A stretch of DNA of 64,000 nucleotides from Paramecium sonneborni (taxonomy: Eukaryota > Ciliophora > Oligohymenophorea > Peniculida > Parameciidae). The DNA is taken from NCBI GenBank assembly GCA_905182985.1, contig CAJJDN010000034.1:304006-368005 (forward strand), read 5' to 3'. Positions 60,879 to 64,000 of this stretch are shown here, in pieces. The notes beneath the pieces are model-generated. The model was not told the DNA's origin and did no database searches. It saw nothing but the letters and a program-made list of their open reading frames with translations. Position 1 is the first letter of the stretch, and each line of letters opens with the position of its first letter. The position numbers and the translations under genes were made by a program.

Positions 60879-61961
60879 TCATTATCTAAGAATATTTAAC
60901 ATCATTTAATATGTTTTAGCACTGATTGGTTTTGATTAATAATTTGGAGGTGCATTTTTTGGAAGTATAGTCTTACAAAATTTTCGAAATTTCATTTCTG
61001 GAGTAGCTTTGGGTTATTGATAAAATAAATCGATGAGATTAAAGTCACTTTATTAAATCAATTACTATTTTTAGATTTCTAAGTCTGGTTAAGATAGATC
61101 TGCTTTAACGGGAGTTTTATAAATGAATTATTTTGATCTAACATTAGTGAATGAATTCTATGGTTTTGGTGAATTATCTATTCTTCTATATTTCTTAGGT
61201 GTACTATAGAATGCTCTTTCTCTATCCTTTAAAATTTAAGAAGGATGAAAAGGTTTGATGACATAATTAAATTCCACAATAGAAATTTTATTATCTTCAT
61301 CTCGATCAGAAGCATGAAAGAAAGCACTAATATCTTATTTATCGTATTGGATGAAATTGGTTTTAAAATAATTTTCTAAACTATGAGGTGTATAAATTGA
61401 TAAATACTGTTGGGCAGTGAAATAGCCAAGTTAATAATGGTCTATCATTTAGAAAGTTTATTAGGCAGATTCTTTACATAATTCTTTAATAACTTTAAGA
61501 TGTTTAAAATTAGATAATTCTTAATGGAGTATTTTGTATAAACCCCATTCAACTTCATTAGGTAAAGTTTTATTGGCTAAAACAAAGTAAGAATCTCTAG
61601 CAGCAGCTGTTTCTTTCAGTATAAGATCAGTTTTAGGTAGTATTTGTTTAGCAAAACTAGATGAAAATATTTATTTATACTCTGTATAAGTAACTCTTCC
61701 ATCTCTATTGAAATCCAAATACTAAAGTAAATAGGATGCTTCTAAACTTGTGAGACTACAATTATTATCAAGCATAAAATCAATTATATCTTAGTATGAG
61801 ATTTCACCACATCTACTTTTGTCCATTCTTTTGAATGCTCTAACTTGATAAAATAAGTTACCAGCATAAGGTTCAAATTAAGATAATTGTGAAAGCAATT
61901 TTCTAACAGTTTCAGTTCTTCTTTCACATTCACAAATTTCTATAATAAGTTCTGTTAACAT
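60879..61961 (-). CDS. EF-hand calcium-binding protein, 360 aa
   Basis: Intronless frame of 361 codons. One canonical EF-hand loop is DFNRDGRVTYTE (about residues 84-95, YLLQYLDFNRDGRVTYTEYK). A second is DRDEDNKISIVE (about 227-238). Earlier, KRMDKSRCGEISYQDIIDFM looks like a degenerate hand. The region between is helical. The C-terminal 100 residues are basic and probably extended (KKYRRIDNSPKPQNSFTNVR). It should be a soluble calcium sensor; the partner is unknown. Note that TAA codons near 61080 are Gln, so the protein continues about 65 residues further than a standard-code reading would give. Confidence 0.88.
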
Positions 61962-62004
61962 TTATTAATAAAATAATAATAAATTCAATATTAATATTAT
62001 GAAA

Positions 62005-63764
62005 TCAACAATCATCTGGTCTGAAATAGAGAGGAGGTTAACTTGGACATCTCTCATTCATATGTTCATAAGGATCAATAGTATTATATCCATCAAGTTC
62101 CATTCTATGTGTACCCATAATTTAACAATATGGCAAATCAGGATCATTTTTTTTACATTTTTCAGGAACAACGTAATTCTTATCGAAGAAATTCAATTAA
62201 TAAACATCTTTAGGAGTAAATCTATAAAATACTAAAATTAAATTACTCTGTCGCTTCTACATGATATTATCCAAATAAACCAGCTGCTTTATATAATCCA
62301 ATAACAAAAGAAGAACAAACTTAACTTGGTCCATCACTATAAATCCATTCATCTTTCTCTACCATTGCATATAATTCAGCCTTATTTTATATATAATTAA
62401 TATACAATTTCTATTCCTCTTTTTGCTGCTTCTATTGTAATTTCAGGAATTGTTAAACCTTCAGTTCCTAATCTTTTATTTAATCCTTCTCCAATCATTT
62501 TAGATGATATACTTGGAGCAAATTTCTCTATAAATGAAAATATATATGTAGCTAATTCAGCACTTAATAATGTTGGATAATTATCTCTTGGTGTATCTAT
62601 CCATCCAAATATAAAATTATGATAACCATATGGTTATCCTTCCATAAAATTCCAAAACTTTAATGCTCCTTCTTAATCCCATTATGCTCTCTTTTCTGGA
62701 CTTAATGGTAATATTGCTACATTAAATCCTGCATTTTTAGCATATACTTTCCAATCTTCCCATTTATTCTTTTAAATATTCTTTTTAGGCCAATACCATG
62801 CATCTTATGATTCTACTACCCATTTTTCACCATCTATCTCAAATATTACTGCGCTATGTCCTGATCTACCACCTGTTCCCCATTCTATTATTTAATCTAA
62901 TCCATCAAATCTTGTAATTGCCAAAAAATCTCCTTAATGGACTTCTTCTTCTGACCAATCAACATCAACATTTGGTCTCTCTTTCCATCTATATCCTGTT
63001 GCTTTCTCAATAAATTCAATATTTGATCTTATCATCCAATTTGGAGGATAACTACCAAATACCGATCCTAAATAAGGATTTGCTGAAAATCCACCAAAAA
63101 ATAATTCAATTGTTGTTAATAAATCTCCTATCCAATAATCAAAATGATCACATGTTCTAAAGATATACGCTCCAGCCAATCTAAATGCTTACTTTTGTTA
63201 TTCATTCTTAAAATGGAAATAAACTCTATGATCTTATTCTATATAAATTTATATAATATATTATATACCTTTCTTAACTTTTACTATATTATAATTCAAA
63301 GTTGTTCCAATCATATAGAATTCTGAGCATTCTTTTCCATTTTTATATTTCCCTGGATAGAATGTCACTTAAACACTATTTTCAGCATCATTAAACTCAT
63401 AACTCACTTTCATCTATGTGTAACAATCATCATCAAATTATTTAAGTTTTATATTCCTTATATCATTGTTAATTCTTCCTACATTTTGGAATGACATACC
63501 AAAAAATTCATGACTATCGCTCTTTTTACAAGTTAAAAGTTGTGTTTGATCTTAATTAAATTAATACTTACTTAAACTCAACAAATTGTTCATTAATTGT
63601 TCATATTTTTATTTTGGGTCTTCATTCTCATAATAATGAATATTATATATAGTTTCATCCTCTCGTTCTTCAACAACTTAAGTGCCCTACAATCTATCAA
63701 TTACTGTTCTTTATTAACAGAGACTTACACCAAGAATCAAACCTATAATAAAGATTTTATTCAT
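62005..63764 (-). CDS. Secreted permuted papain-fold (NlpC/P60-like) hydrolase candidate
   Basis: The product is 552 aa with introns of 21, 30, 25 and 25 nt. The N-terminus MNKIFIIGLILGVSLCQQ is a signal peptide. After a beta-rich N-terminal domain comes DYWIGDLLTTIELFFGGFSA. A His motif follows in EWGTGGRSGHSAVIFEIDGE, and much later a Cys motif in SDGPSQVCSSFVIGLYKAAG and VEATEFTPKDVYQL. His before Cys is the order of circularly permuted NlpC/P60 or LRAT-like enzymes. Hydrolase activity (peptide, amide or lipid ester) is inferred from those two residues only. Many Cys and Trp residues fit an extracellular or lumenal protein. The gene starts 88 bp from the next divergent gene. Confidence 0.75.
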
Positions 63765-63852
63765 ATTATTATTACGTCATTAATATACTGTTAATATCTA
63801 GAGATTTAATTATTCCCTATATAACTTAACAATTATTATTATAAAATAAATT
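63765..63852. promoter_or_regulatory. Divergent intergenic region (88 bp)
   Basis: Lies between the start of the secreted hydrolase candidate (minus) and the start of the RIIa/DPY-30-like gene (plus). AT-rich; no named element recognised. Confidence 0.35.
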
Positions 63853-64000
63853 ATGGCTTAATAAGAAATTCAAAGAAAAGCAAAAGCCTATCTTGATAAA
63901 CACTAAATCGAAGAAATATTGGGAGATTTGGTAACCACATTATCCTATCATTAAATGAAAAATCCCATAATTTATATTGTACATCATTAAATTAATTGCA
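63853..64000 (+). CDS. RIIa / DPY-30-like dimerisation-domain protein, N-terminal part
   Basis: The gene starts MAQQEIQRKAKAYLDKHQ and runs off the window. The sequence AYLDKHQIEEILGDLVTTLS followed by NPIIYIV has the layout of the RII-alpha/DPY-30 dimerisation helix pair (Y-L-x-x-x-x-I-x-x-x-L-x-x-L-V, then N-P-I). Proteins with this domain sit in radial spokes, in cAMP-kinase anchoring complexes and in some adenylate kinases. Which one this is cannot be told from the first 45 residues. A GTA at about 63980 could begin an intron. Confidence 0.65.

Noticed and set aside
60907..61020. Plus-strand ORF reading GFDQQFGGAFFGSIV..., resembling a small Gly-rich membrane (Mic10-like) protein
   Set aside because: It has no start codon or workable intron and lies antisense within the continuous 361-codon EF-hand gene, whose frame closes cleanly just beyond the REEP-like stop. 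It is best seen as a shadow frame.
63144..63794. Plus-strand short ORFs opposite the secreted hydrolase candidate
   Set aside because: They are antisense to a 553-codon spliced frame with a signal peptide and conserved motifs.

Overview
This window is macronuclear-type DNA of a ciliate, most like Paramecium or a close oligohymenophorean relative. Real genes stay open only if TAA and TAG are read as Gln and TGA is the sole stop. Almost every gene is cut by tiny introns of about 18 to 31 nt, mostly GTA...TAG or GTA...AAG. The DNA is very AT-rich, and gene spacing is often below 100 bp. Gene models here were made by hand: I followed reading frames across candidate mini-introns and checked that the spliced length is a multiple of three. 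The species cannot be fixed from the sequence.

Layout. 0-3 kb: the tail of an unknown gene, an M14 cytosolic carboxypeptidase, and a CHAP/glutathionylspermidine-amidase-like gene overlapping it by 4 bp. 3-6.3 kb: a pseudokinase-like gene inside an exact 1184-bp duplication joined by a single N, almost certainly an unmerged contig overlap. 6.5-9.3 kb: two tandem Tubby-like genes. 9.4-19 kb: hypothetical genes, a large AGC kinase of the MAST/Rim15/IRE type with an N-terminal zinc finger, and an EF-hand protein with a Gln-rich N-terminus. 19-21 kb: gene relics. 21-28.6 kb: a calpain, a small acidic ORF, a TFIIE-alpha-like factor, a secretory cyclophilin and a divergent kinase. 29-33 kb: a kinase relic, then two paralogous kinases with a PH-like N-terminal region.

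33.9-45 kb: a secreted acidic protein and a P4-ATPase (lipid flippase) that diverge from a 29-bp spacer. Then comes a divergent kinase whose C-terminal half is a large in-frame tandem repeat array, followed by a broken paralogue. 45-53.6 kb: one giant gene for an IP3/ryanodine-receptor-family calcium release channel. 53.7-64 kb: a mitochondrial METTL17/Rsm22-like protein, a small membrane protein, a DHHC palmitoyltransferase, an LRR-ankyrin protein, an acidic hypothetical protein, a REEP/HVA22 protein, an EF-hand protein, a secreted permuted papain-like protein, and the start of an RIIa/DPY-30-like protein.

The genes form no operon or single pathway. Shared themes are calcium signalling (IP3R-like channel, EF-hand proteins, calpain), lipid and membrane biology (flippase, DHHC, REEP, Tubby) and an unusual load of protein-kinase paralogues, several degenerate. 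I saw no convincing tRNA, rRNA, CRISPR array, transposase or viral gene. Everything is from reading alone; no database search was run.
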